Of a stretch of DNA of 32,230 nucleotides, positions 1-9,503 are shown piece by piece. The DNA lies in assembly GCA_008931825.1 (NCBI GenBank), contig QXVZ01003089.1, forward strand, positions 1-32,230, written 5' to 3'. Position 1 is the stretch's first letter; the number at the start of each line of letters is the position of its first letter. A program made the position numbers and the translations under genes. The stretch is from Phallusia fumigata (lineage: Eukaryota > Chordata > Ascidiacea > Phlebobranchia > Ascidiidae). The notes beneath the pieces were generated by a model that did no database searches, was not told the origin of the DNA, and saw only the letters and a program-made list of their open reading frames with translations.

Positions 1-74
1 ACAATGAAAACGTATAAGAGCAATGGTTTATCACGAAGGTATTTTGATACAGCATTTCTAAAAAAAGGTTTAGC

Positions 75-899
75 CTAATTTGACTTCAAGTTTTGCGCCA
101 TGATGACTCTAAACTCAAAATGCAGGTCAACGTTAAACTTTGATTCATCAAGGTTATCATCTAGACCCCACGCTTTTTTCAACATCATTGGAAATTTTTT
201 CTGTATAGTGGCTTCTTGAAATGCGTCAACTGTTTTCATCATTTCAAAATACACTGCCAAGCTCACCGTCTTTTGCTTGTGCAATTTGAAACTCGTTTTT
301 TCGTCGCTCGGAATTTTTCTGTAAATATTCGGGTAGAGGTTTTGTATTTCATTGTAAGCTTTCCGGTCAAACGTTGCCTCTGACATGACCGCCTTTATAA
401 CCTTCCAATACTCTGCCACGTAAGGCTCTCTAGCGCTACCTTCCGGATGTGCATCAGGGAGGTAGTAACACAGTAGCGCTAGAGAGCCATCCGGTTTTAA
501 AACACGCGCAGCTTCTGAAAAGAACTTGGGCAAATCGAACCAGTGCGCACATTCAGCGCTTAAAACCAAATCCGCACTTTCATTGTCCGCATCAATAGAC
601 TCGGCGCAGCCTTCCGCGTAGCTCACGTGACTGAATGCGTTCTGCTGATTGGCTCTTTTGATCATGTTGGGGCTGACGTCTGTGGCTATAACTTCACTGA
701 AGTAAGGAGCAAGTAAGTTTGTCGCTTGTCCACTTCCACAACCAACTTCAACCATGCGCTCCAACTTCTTGCTTTCGTCACAGTTTTTCTTGTTGGCCAT
801 TACGTGTTTGATGACGTCATCGGCGACGTCTTTCGGGTAAATCCCCCTGTATTTCACGTAGAAGTCGGTAATTTCCTCAGTCTCGTAGTAACGTTGCAT
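75..899 (-). CDS. Class I SAM-dependent methyltransferase (methyltransferase type 11-like), intronless
   Basis: A 274-residue open frame on the minus strand, from ATG at 899-897 to TAG at 77-75, predicted to move a methyl group from S-adenosylmethionine to a small-molecule acceptor. The N-terminal third has the SAM-binding motif I VEVGCGSGQATNLLA (about residues 50-64), followed by IATDVS with the acidic residue expected to hold the ribose, then a motif with SAECAHWFDLPKFF and ARVLKPDGSLALL (post-motif III). This order is typical of the Methyltransf_11 / yeast Tmt1-Crg1-like / Dictyostelium DDB_G0268948-like family; length fits. The C-terminal part (about 150-274) is the variable substrate region. 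I see no signal peptide or membrane segment, so it is probably cytosolic. The frame has no intron, unlike the dynein gene beside it, which suggests a retrocopy origin or an intronless tandem family. No TATA box or AATAAA signal stands out. The substrate cannot be told from sequence. Confidence 0.88.
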   Translation of the reverse strand: MQRYYETEEITDFYVKYRGIYPKDVADDVIKHVMANKKNCDESKKLERMVEVGCGSGQATNLLAPYFSEVIATDVSPNMIKRANQQNAFSHVSYAEGCAESIDADNESADLVLSAECAHWFDLPKFFSEAARVLKPDGSLALLCYYLPDAHPEGSAREPYVAEYWKVIKAVMSEATFDRKAYNEIQNLYPNIYRKIPSDEKTSFKLHKQKTVSLAVYFEMMKTVDAFQEATIQKKFPMMLKKAWGLDDNLDESKFNVDLHFEFRVIMAQNLKSN

Positions 900-1020
900 G
901 GTGATGTCACACAGAAACTCTTAACCAACAAATAACGAACCTAAAAAACGAAATACGTGAAATTATTAACCTAGAAAAGTTACATGTATGTTTGAACAAC
1001 GGGTTTAAGTTGCTTAGTTT

Positions 1021-2217
1021 TTCAAATGTAGTAAATCTTGTCAAAAATCAAAGTCTATGAAAGTTTTTGATTTGTTTCTTGTCAGTGTACTTATTTTTGT
1101 CTTTTTCTTGTCATAAAAAAGCTTGACTTCCTGGTGAGCTGCTGGTAGTTTATACTGCTTATTGAAACACTATACGTCGTCAAATCAACGCTTCCAATAT
1201 TTAATTAGGCTGATTAATTCGCTTACTGTAAAAGCAATTTTTTGCTTTTACGTGCAAATTACACTATCTTAAGGCACCTTGTACTTGCCCACACCGCCTC
1301 AATGCACATCGCGTCAAACTAGTTCTCAAAACCAAAAATTGAAAACTAATTTACCATGCGACCTACGTTGTTGGAAGCCTGTACTAAAGCACGTATCTTG
1401 CGTTTCACAATTTACTGACGCAGCATGCGACCCCTTTGAAAACTAGTGATCCAAAGTACGTGGTTAACCGTTGCATTGTCCAAATTCAAAGCACGGTAAA
1501 CCCGAACTCTACAGGCGTTGCAACGCCCAAACCAGAAGTACAGTTCCTCTTTTTCAATAAACTGGCATTAAAACGTTTAAACTTTTGCTTTTATACTTGT
1601 TATTCCCGACTGTTACATTTTTTCTATACCTTCTCATACCTTATTCATTACCTATACGATATCACAAGTTAACGTTGCCATTTAGCTATGCAACATATGT
1701 ATCGGTTACCCTTTCTTAATACCGCAGCTGTTTCAAACGTAATTCGCTTAACGTCTAGGCTTTGAAACGTGGCTATTTGTCACCATATGCGACGCATGTG
1801 ACTTTACGCACATCACGTAGTTCTTGAGGAGAACGGCACGACTGATTTACCCCAACGTGGTGTTTGCATTCCAAATAACAGTATCATCAGTTTGTAACCT
1901 TTATAGACGGCTGTATAGAATCCATAATACGCGTTCTGTGCAATGACGCACATGACAAACAAGCCGCATTCCCTTAAGACAGTTGTTTATTAACCTATCG
2001 TGGCCCACTGTTTCACCAGCATGGCAAACTTCGCCTATTTTAAGCTTGTTGTGGCATTAAGACAGTGTTTTAAATTAAAGCGTTTTTTTTTCAACATGCA
2101 CTTTGGTGGCAAACCAGCTGTTGGACATAATTAACCAGTTTCTTTGGGATATTAATTGGGGCTCTAGCATTTTAACCTAGCTTCGTGGCCCATTTGCAAA
2201 CTCCACTATGGCCCACT
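1021..2217. repeat. First copy of a ~1.2 kb tandem unit
   Basis: This block begins TTCAAATGTAGTAAATC and is repeated almost in full from 2219 at an offset of 1198 bp. The copies differ by a few percent (substitutions and small indels such as near 1519 against 2717). It has no convincing protein-coding content; short open frames near 1436-1672 do not resemble any family and recur in the second copy. It holds small internal repeats of a GTGGCCCA motif near its right end. The junction is an N, so a true tandem array and two joined haplotypes are both possible. Confidence 0.85.
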
Positions 2218-2218
2218 N

Positions 2219-3412
2219 TTCAAATGTAGTAAATCTTGTCAAAAATCGAAGTCTATGAAAGTTTTCGATTTTTTTCTTGTCAGTGTACTTATTTTTGTCT
2301 TTCTCTTGTCATAAAAAAGCTTGACTCCCTGGTGAGCTGCTGGTAGTTTATACTGCTTATTGAAACGCTATACGTCGTCAAATCAGCGCTTCCAATACTT
2401 CAGTGAGCTGATTAATTCGCTTACTGTAAAAGCAATTTTTTGCTTTTACGTGCAAATTACACTATCTAAAAGCACCTTGTACTTGCCCACACCGCCTCAA
2501 TGCACATCGCGTCAAACTAGTTCTCAAAACCAAAAATTGAAAACTAATTTACCATGCGACCTACGTTGTTGGAAGCCTGTACTAAAGCACGTATCTTGCG
2601 TTTCACAATTTACTGACGCAGCATGCGACACCTTTGAAAACTAGTGATCCAAAGTACGTGGTTAACCGTTGCATTGTCCAAATTCAAAGCACGGTAAATC
2701 CGAACTCTACAGGCGTTCTGTAACGCCCAAACCAGAAGTACAGTTCCTCTTTTTCAAAAAACTGGCATTAAAACATTTAAACTTTTGCTTTTATACTTGT
2801 TATTCCCGACTGTTACACTTTTTCTATACCTTCTCATACCTTATTCATTACCTATGCGATATCACAGGTTAACGTTGTCATTTCGCTATGCAACATATAT
2901 ATCGTTACCCTTTCTTAATACCGCAGCTGTTTCAAACGTAATTCGCTTAACGTGTTGGCTTTGAAACGTGGCTATTTGTCACCATATGCGACGCATGTGA
3001 CTTTACGCACATCACGTAGTACTTGAGGAGAACGGCACGACTGATTTACCCCAACGTGATGTTTGCATTCCAAATAACAGTGTCATCAGTTTGTAACCTT
3101 TATAGACGGCTGTATAGAATCCATAATACGCGTCCTGTGTAATGACGCACATAATAAACAGGCCGCATTCCCTTAAGACAGTTGTTTGTTAACCTATCGT
3201 GGCCCACTGTTTCACCAGCATGGCAAACCTCCCCTATTTTAAGCTTGTTGTGGCATTAAGACAGTGTTTTAAATTAAAGCGTTTTTTTCAACATGCACTT
3301 TGGTGGCAAACCAGCTGTTGGACATAATTAACCAGTTTCTTTGGGATATTAATTGGGGCTCTAGCATTTTAACCTAGCTTCGTGGCCCATTTGCAAACTC
3401 CACTATGGCCCA
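2219..3412. repeat. Second copy of the ~1.2 kb tandem unit
   Basis: This copy starts immediately after the N at 2218 with the same TTCAAATGTAGTAAATC start as the block at 1021 and runs to the GGCCCACTGTTT at about 3410, where unique sequence resumes (AAGAAACATCG). The level of difference from the first copy is what two alleles of a highly heterozygous tunicate, or a moderately old duplication, would show. No gene is seen in it. Confidence 0.85.
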
Positions 3413-4913
3413 CTGTTTAAGAAACATCGCCCAACACAACACAACACAACAACAAGAAACAACAACACGTTTGCAATGTACATGTTACGTTCAAACGCCC
3501 ATCGCGGTGACGTACTGTTTACACATTGTCGGCTTTATTGTTTATCACCACATACTACACGCAAAACAGCTGTACTTCCCATAAATAGCGGACATGCTAA
3601 TCGCTACTCTAAATGTAAACAAACTGGCCTGATGTTCACTTGTACGTCACTTGTTGCTGTGGCAACCTTTATTGTACCAACCTAGGAGAAACGTTCAGCC
3701 GTGTGCATTTTGCGTCTGGCCTTGGCGTATGATTCATTTCGGGTACGTGCGTTTTAAAGCGGTCCACAAGATATTTTGAAAACATTTTGCGTTGAATTAA
3801 GGATCGTACGTGAGCATGCGTTCGACAAGTCGTGTACAAGTTATTTCTAATTCAAAAAGGTGCGGCACTGCGTGATCTTACTTTTCATTATTTATGTAAT
3901 ATTTGATGAATTTTGCATTTTTTTCTCAAATTTATACTCAAATTAGTCCGTGAAAGGTTTTCGTGAGTCCGCGACCATCTCGCTACATACAAAAATATTT
4001 TTTACACCACACTAAAATTTTCATCGCTTCTATTTTTTATAACCGCTTGTTACGCACAATTTCCTTTGGGGCAATAAATTGTTTGTTACCTTACTATACT
4101 ATACTGTACCGGTAGCATTTTTTTTTACTGTTTTTATCGGGTATGCTGAGGCAAAAATAGTCCAATGCCTAAAAAGTTTAGGAAACACTGCCTTAATACA
4201 AAACAAAAACACTGCGAAAACGTTTTGAAAATTTAACATTGCGTGCCGAATGTTGCTTTGTCTATACAAACGCAATTAACATTTGATTGCTCTCTGTGAT
4301 CAATTAATCGATTTGGTGTCTACAAAATCCAAAACCCGCACAATTTACTATCTTCACTTGATTATAGTTCTTGGGCAGTGATAGCAAGTGAAAAAAAGAA
4401 ATCATTTAAACCCTCGCAACCCAGCAAGCAACAACAGATATTCAGGAATCATTTTCCATTATCTCCTAACGCAAAAATGCTTTCATTCTGTTTTTGCTGT
4501 ACGTTTATCACATTAACCGCATCCACATAATCTTAGTGGATTTAATTGAATTAATTGATGCTTAAAACCCTAATGTGCTTGATATTGACTCGTTAATTTC
4601 AAACTTCAGAAAGCGAGGCTGTTTCGTCGCACAGGCCTCTGGGTGAACCCCATCTTACCGAAAGACCTTCTATAAATAAAAAACTAACAATGAGTTTCCT
4701 GCAAAGGGCACAACCTTATGCCCTCAAACGCATCAGTGTGAGCTGCTTATGTATCATATCCCGTTTTTCTTTGCAAAGTAGCACAACGTGTCATTAGCTG
4801 AACTGACCCGATTGAGCAAGTCTATTTATAACAACCAATAATTATGCTATTACGAGCCGAGCCGCTGTAATCGTGTTATTGATTTACCCGACACCACGGC
4901 TACCGCTAATTAG
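3413..4913. other. Non-coding stretch with microsatellite and hAT-like fragment
   Basis: No gene is recognised. Near 3435-3470 there is a short CACAA-type microsatellite. Around 3940-4195 the sequence resembles a decayed hAT-type non-autonomous element: a GTCCGTGAAAGG / GTCCGCGACC stretch and a right end reading AAAGTTTAGGAAACACTG. No matching left end was found, so this is a fragment at best. The rest is AT-rich with no coding signal I can support. Confidence 0.4.
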
Positions 4914-5183
4914 CTAAGAATGCGAGTGCAAAACCGCAAACGCGTCATCAGATTGTGTCGTCGTTGTCATGACTACAGGACCGACCAATCGGATTTTCTC
5001 AATGTCATGCGGTAACGTACCTTCATAAAATCCTCTTGCGGACAGCACCACCACATAAGTTTGCGGATTTTTAAGTTTGTTGGCTTGGAAACGAAACGTT
5101 ACCACTTCGTGTAACTTCATATTTAAAGGTTGTGGGCGGAGTTTCAAATACCGTGACAAAGTACTCAAAGGTTTTTCTGACAT
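4914..5183 (-). CDS. Uncharacterised small ORF, possibly an exon cut by the N at 5222
   Basis: An 89-residue minus-strand frame that I do not recognise. Its composition is protein-like (stretches such as NMKLHEVVTFRFQANKLK and QTYVVVLSARGFYEG). The frame stays open upstream of its ATG as far as the N at 5222, so the ATG need not be the true start. Inside it, after FYEG, a GTACGT donor-like site occurs, so the part after it may be intron. It may be a real exon of a gene on the minus strand, or chance. There are no domains, no signal peptide and no clear promoter. Confidence 0.2.
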   Translation of the reverse strand: MSEKPLSTLSRYLKLRPQPLNMKLHEVVTFRFQANKLKNPQTYVVVLSARGFYEGTLPHDIEKIRLVGPVVMTTTTQSDDAFAVLHSHS

Positions 5184-5221
5184 TTCTTTAACCTTGAAAC
5201 ACGTTGTCGTGGTGGTATAAT

Positions 5222-5222
5222 N
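5222..5222. other. Single N, probable assembly gap marker
   Basis: One undetermined base in AT-rich sequence upstream of the minus-strand ORF at 4914-5183. Other single Ns in this window lie at joins or missing pieces, so this one may also hide unassembled DNA. No duplicated flank is seen here. Confidence 0.5.
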
Positions 5223-5967
5223 CTTTAAATACAGTTAAAAAATATGTTTTAAGCTCAGTTTATTCCATGTCACGGTAAATTTGGTGAAAAAAACGTGAAA
5301 AATAATTCGGCTTTATTGTAGATACGTAGTGATGTGTTATGTTACTAATATTAATGGATATAGTTAACCCTTTTTTCGCATAGTTTTTATGCGACACAAA
5401 GTCTTGTAAGACGTATGCGCAAACACGTAGCAACGAGCCAAAATTGCTGTAATTAACGCGGTAATATCACGCAAAGTCATATATTTTGATAATTACAGCC
5501 TTAAGCCAAGTCACGTTATGCCAATCGTGATACAATTTTTGTCCAAGTCGTGTTAACTGCAGTCCCGAGTGCATATGCTCAAAACTTTCGCAGATGATCC
5601 AAGCATGCAAATCTGTTTTCCATGAACATGACTTGCAATTTGTGATCTTCAACGCTTCAGCGTGATATTTACAGCATAAATTTCACAGAGCCGTACGTGA
5701 TAGTTTTGCGGCAAATGCTGAATTAAAATAGGGGCATGCTCTGTCTTTGCAAACAAGCGCATTAAAACTCGGTTTAGCAACGCTAAAGTCAACAATGTTT
5801 CGTCTGTCGAAAGATGGTTTGGTGCAAACGGGGACAAAAATTACTTACTTTTCTCATTCTAAGCATTCTATTCAAAGCCTGGTGGAGTTAATTACAGTCC
5901 TTATGACTGCTTAACTGACAAGTAAATGCATGTTTGAAAATCTAACTCTGATCCCCTAACTTTGCCA

Positions 5968-6020
5968 GTAGTAGGGTTGCTTATAATAGCTGGCTATTCT
6001 AGAAAAGATGTTTCGAATAC
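5968..6020. repeat. Fragment related to the intronic repeat at 9970-10104
   Basis: The stretch GTAGTAGGGTTGC followed by a GCTGGCTATTCTAGAA segment matches, in reverse complement, the right end of the block at about 10060-10104 (ATTCTAGAATAGCCAG then CATCCCTACTATAG). It appears to be a short piece of a small DNA-transposon-derived element. Confidence 0.5.
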
Positions 6021-6600
6021 AAGTCTTATATTAATTTTCACACAATGCCATACAAAACTGTAACAATATTGGACCGCTTTTTAATTTTGAAAATTTACTC
6101 GTTATGTTTAGTAGACGAAAATTCAATATTCTACTTTGCACCTTTCTAGGCGGCAGAAATTTTTCTTCTTCCTGTTGTTTGGGAAGAAAAATATATTTGC
6201 TCGTTCGTACAGCCTGTAAGCAAACGCTCCCGTTTTTGCCTTGACCAAGAACCTCTCTTTAGGTGCAAAGCGAAGCATATGCATGGGAGCTTTCATTGTT
6301 TGAACTTAATGTGATCTGAAGTAGAAAATTATGGAAAATTCATTTTTGTCCTTGCGAACCTCGTAAAGCCGGCACATTTTATTGTGGTTTAACCATTGAC
6401 TTTACACCCACAAAAGACAGGGTCTGACTAATTTCGTGTTTGGCGAAGACAAATGAATGGAATTTTCTGTTTCGGGCTATTACTCATTCAAACTGAACGT
6501 CAGAGTTTCTTCTTGGACAGCGATGCGTGCGACTTGCTCCTATAAATAAAGTTACACTCAAAAAGCAAACAATCCCGTTTTTAGTGACTGATTCAGACCG

Positions 6601-6713
6601 CAATAAAGAGATACAAGTCAGTACCTGCAAAATCATTTTTTCGAGTCGTTCCTGATGATGACAACAGCGTTTGTCGAAACGTGGAAAATGTACTGGTTTG
6701 TATCTTCTTATTG
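6601..6713. mobile_element. Palindromic MITE with hammerhead-like core
   Basis: The two ends are imperfect inverted repeats of about 24 bp (left end includes AGATACAAGTCAGTAC at 6609-6624, right end GTACTGGTTTGTATCT at 6690-6705). The spacer carries CTGATGATG (6652-6660), a five-pair stem GACAA/TTGTC (6660-6664 with 6671-6675) with a six-base loop, and GAAACG directly after it. It has no coding capacity, so if mobile it depends on factors from elsewhere. A piece of the right end recurs near 20931-20950. Confidence 0.7.
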
Positions 6714-7674
6714 ATACGACTTAAAACCGTGAATTGTGTACCTATGTATCAGATCGCATTTGCAGAGCATTTGAAACCTATTTGCCTTATTTTTTAAACT
6801 CTAATTCTTACCCCCCCCAGTTTCGCTGATGACGTATAACTGGATTAAAATCGCCTATCAGGATGTTACTTTACGCCAAATGCAGATCACGAAGCACTAT
6901 GCGCCGTCACGTTACATTTAGAACTTCCTCACAAACAACTTAAATACAACCAATAAACTTTACCTACGTCTGCTGAACACGGGCATCAATATTAGCTCAT
7001 CTGCAACACACAGACATGAAACCAGGTCCGGTCTCTTCAAATGGCACGACAAAGTCTATACTCAACTCAAACTGCCTTACTATAGCTCAATCTAAATATC
7101 TTGGGCCTACACAATAGGCAATGACGGTCCTTTGTATGCGGCAAACAAAGAAATTTCAAGGGAATCACTTTCAAAGGCGAGCTGGTATTTGAATCAACTG
7201 TTACGCGAGAAGAAGTCGTGAGTAATGGTCCCACTCGTGCTTGCAAAAGGTCAGCAAATATAAAAGTGCATTACGTCGCATCGCTCGTTAGACGATCCGT
7301 AGTTTGAAAATAGTGCTGCATTCGATTTAAAATCATAGAAAAAATAGTGTTTTACCAATACACTGGGTTTTTAAATGGTTCTGAAGTGATTTTTGAATCC
7401 CAATCATCAGAGGACTGTATGTTAAACAACGACTTTAAATGCATATAGGATGAGGAAAAGTGTTTGTTTGATTCCTATACGCTCATTACCAAACAAGACA
7501 AGAGGTCTTTAACTGACTCTGTTTTGGGCACTTTATTTTCCTTGTATTTAATTAAAACTCGGAATTGCAACCTTAAAAAATGCGGTATCGTATTTTGCGC
7601 TGCGCTGCTTTTTGCAGCTTTAGCATATCAACAGTGATTAGCTGTGAATAAAATGCTTGCGCATATTTGATTCT

Positions 7675-7846
7675 GGGATCTGCCCTATAGCTTCATGAAG
7701 GCCAACGATAACGGCACACTCATATATGAATCATAGCACGACAGGCCTGCAAGTGGCCCAGCCCACGCCGTGTTGAATGGAAATGCTTGGAAGGCTGACT
7801 ATGATTCGGTATAACGCCCCTTGTAGGCCTGATGTACTGTGATTCA
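7675..7846. mobile_element. Fold-back SINE piece (inverted tail, then forward body)
   Basis: Positions 7675-7753 are the reverse complement of the tail of the SINE-like element at 24091-24283 (GGATCTGCC ... GCCAACGATAACGGC ... CATATATGAATCA). Positions 7771-7846 are the body of the same element in forward orientation (GACTATGATTCGGTATAACG ... TGTGATTCA). The same arrangement occurs at 12608-12726, so it is a recurrent form rather than one accident. No B box is seen in this copy. Confidence 0.6.
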
Positions 7847-9360
7847 ACAGTGATTATATGTTACGTTAACTTCTGTCTCAACATTTCTAAATAATGCCAA
7901 AATGCAAAGTAAATGTTACCAACATTGCTAAGGCTTAAGGAAGAAAGAGCAGATGCAATGCTTTTAAACACAGCGACTCTTGGGAAATTGTGGCTACAAC
8001 CGACCGCGAAACGTTACGCAAGCCTGAGGGCAGGTTACGTAACCTTTTCCTCGCGTGCCGCCGAATTGGCCTACTTGACGCAACTGCACAAATGGTGACG
8101 TTGTCAGTTACCCGTTAACCTGCCAAGCAACTTGGTTTTCCGTTGTTACAGGCCTTGCTATTGCAGTAGGCTGCTTATATTTTGTTTTGTATTTTAAAAC
8201 TTACGAGTTTGTCCAGTGCACATGTTTAGAAGCTGTTACCAGTTTCAATATCGTAAAATTATTTTCTCAATATTTTTAAATTGTAAATTCTAGAAGAAAT
8301 TCTTTACTAACCGTAATCACTGTTCTCACACATTAGTGCCACGAATTTTTGAGACAAACACAAACAGAGTACAGCAAGCAATTAAATGCTCCAATGAACT
8401 ACACCGTGTGCATCGGCATACAAAAACCAAGCAAACACTCTTACATTTGACATTTCACTTTGTAACTGTTTTGGGGCACAGCGCTCCGCCAAAAATACCG
8501 AAGTCATTGATCCGAACTTTCCTAATCCTGTGGCATAAAGGTCACCAGGTGGATGCACTTTTGAAATCAAAACCTGATCTTTCAAACAGTTTCAGTTAAG
8601 GATTTCGACTACATAGCTGCCCAACCCCTTTATAATGTACTGTGTGAATACGTCGACCAAAGAAAAAGTTTTTTTAAAATTTGTGGTTAATGTAGAACCC
8701 GCGATTACGAAGACAGTGGCAGAGATCCTCTTCTTTGTCACTCGTTCAGTTTTAAACGGTGTACGGCTATCTGCGGCATGCTTGTATTACGATTGGTTAG
8801 TTTCTGGCAAATGTTCTTAACTCAACTTATAATAATGTCTTGTTGTCTACGGTATCAGAAAAATATCAGAAACACTTAAACGTAACTTAGTTTGAAAAGT
8901 AGACAAAAAGGAAACTGTTTTGTTAAATCGTGGAGTCTTATAAACATATCAAGTCATTTTACATAGATTTTGACTGGAATATGGGGAAAAAAGATTACTT
9001 GATGTAATTATGATATAATTCATCCCAAACCCTTATCCACACATTCATTTGCAAACTTCAAATACGAATTCATGTTTAGATACCACTAGATTTGGCTTTT
9101 AAGCCTCAGAAATCCAAGTTTTAGCCTACCAAGTTTACTCCCAGAGGCTAAATTTCGCCCAAAATAGTCGTTTGTTTGTTGAATGTTCATCGTTAATTAG
9201 ATGCCTACAGCTACTTGCATAATAAAGTAAAGTTGTTAGGACCAAGGTCACAAAGCATTTGGTCGGCAAAGTGAACTTACACAGAAACAAAACTCTGCTG
9301 TCAAAGTCCTAACATTCCTAGTTTATCAAACCCTAACCTTTGAAATGTTTGCCGTTCCAG

Positions 9361-9503
9361 GATATTGATGATTGCGTGGTGCGCCAGACGAACACCCACT
9401 TTCAGTATGGATACGAATACTTGGGAAATTCCGGTCGTCTCGTCATCACACCTCTCACAGATCGTTGTTACGTCACCCTTACCACAGCCCTTCATTTGCA
9501 CAG
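9361..9503 (+). CDS. DNAH2: DNAH2 window exon 1: start of AAA1
   Basis: It begins after TTCCAG in phase 0 with [20 protein letters not shown] and includes [16 protein letters not shown] and TLTTALHLH, the conserved entry to the first AAA module. The donor is GTATGT after an AG that splits an Arg codon with the next exon. No earlier exon of the gene is visible in the window. Confidence 0.95.

Larger units (their letters stand above)
5223..9360. other. Long stretch without recognisable exons upstream of the dynein AAA1 exon
   Basis: Nothing in these 4.1 kb matches the dynein stem or linker region that should precede the exon at 9361. Content that can be named: a hAT-like fragment at 5968-6020, a palindromic element at 6601-6713, and a fold-back SINE piece at 7675-7846. 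Short frames near 7913-8098, 8336-8599 and 8635-8820 show no family likeness and I do not call them genes. Confidence 0.5.

Noticed and set aside
726-935. Plus-strand open frame opposite the methyltransferase
   Set aside because: It is antisense to a conserved coding region and has no family likeness.
6652-6681. A confirmed active hammerhead ribozyme
   Set aside because: The core letters and a stem are present, but an extra base precedes the stem and no stem III with cleavage triplet could be assigned by eye; kept only as a hypothesis.
7130-7313. Open stretch with protein-like composition and a GTGAGT site
   Set aside because: It has no start, no acceptor with a good tract and no family likeness; the length is within chance for this base composition.
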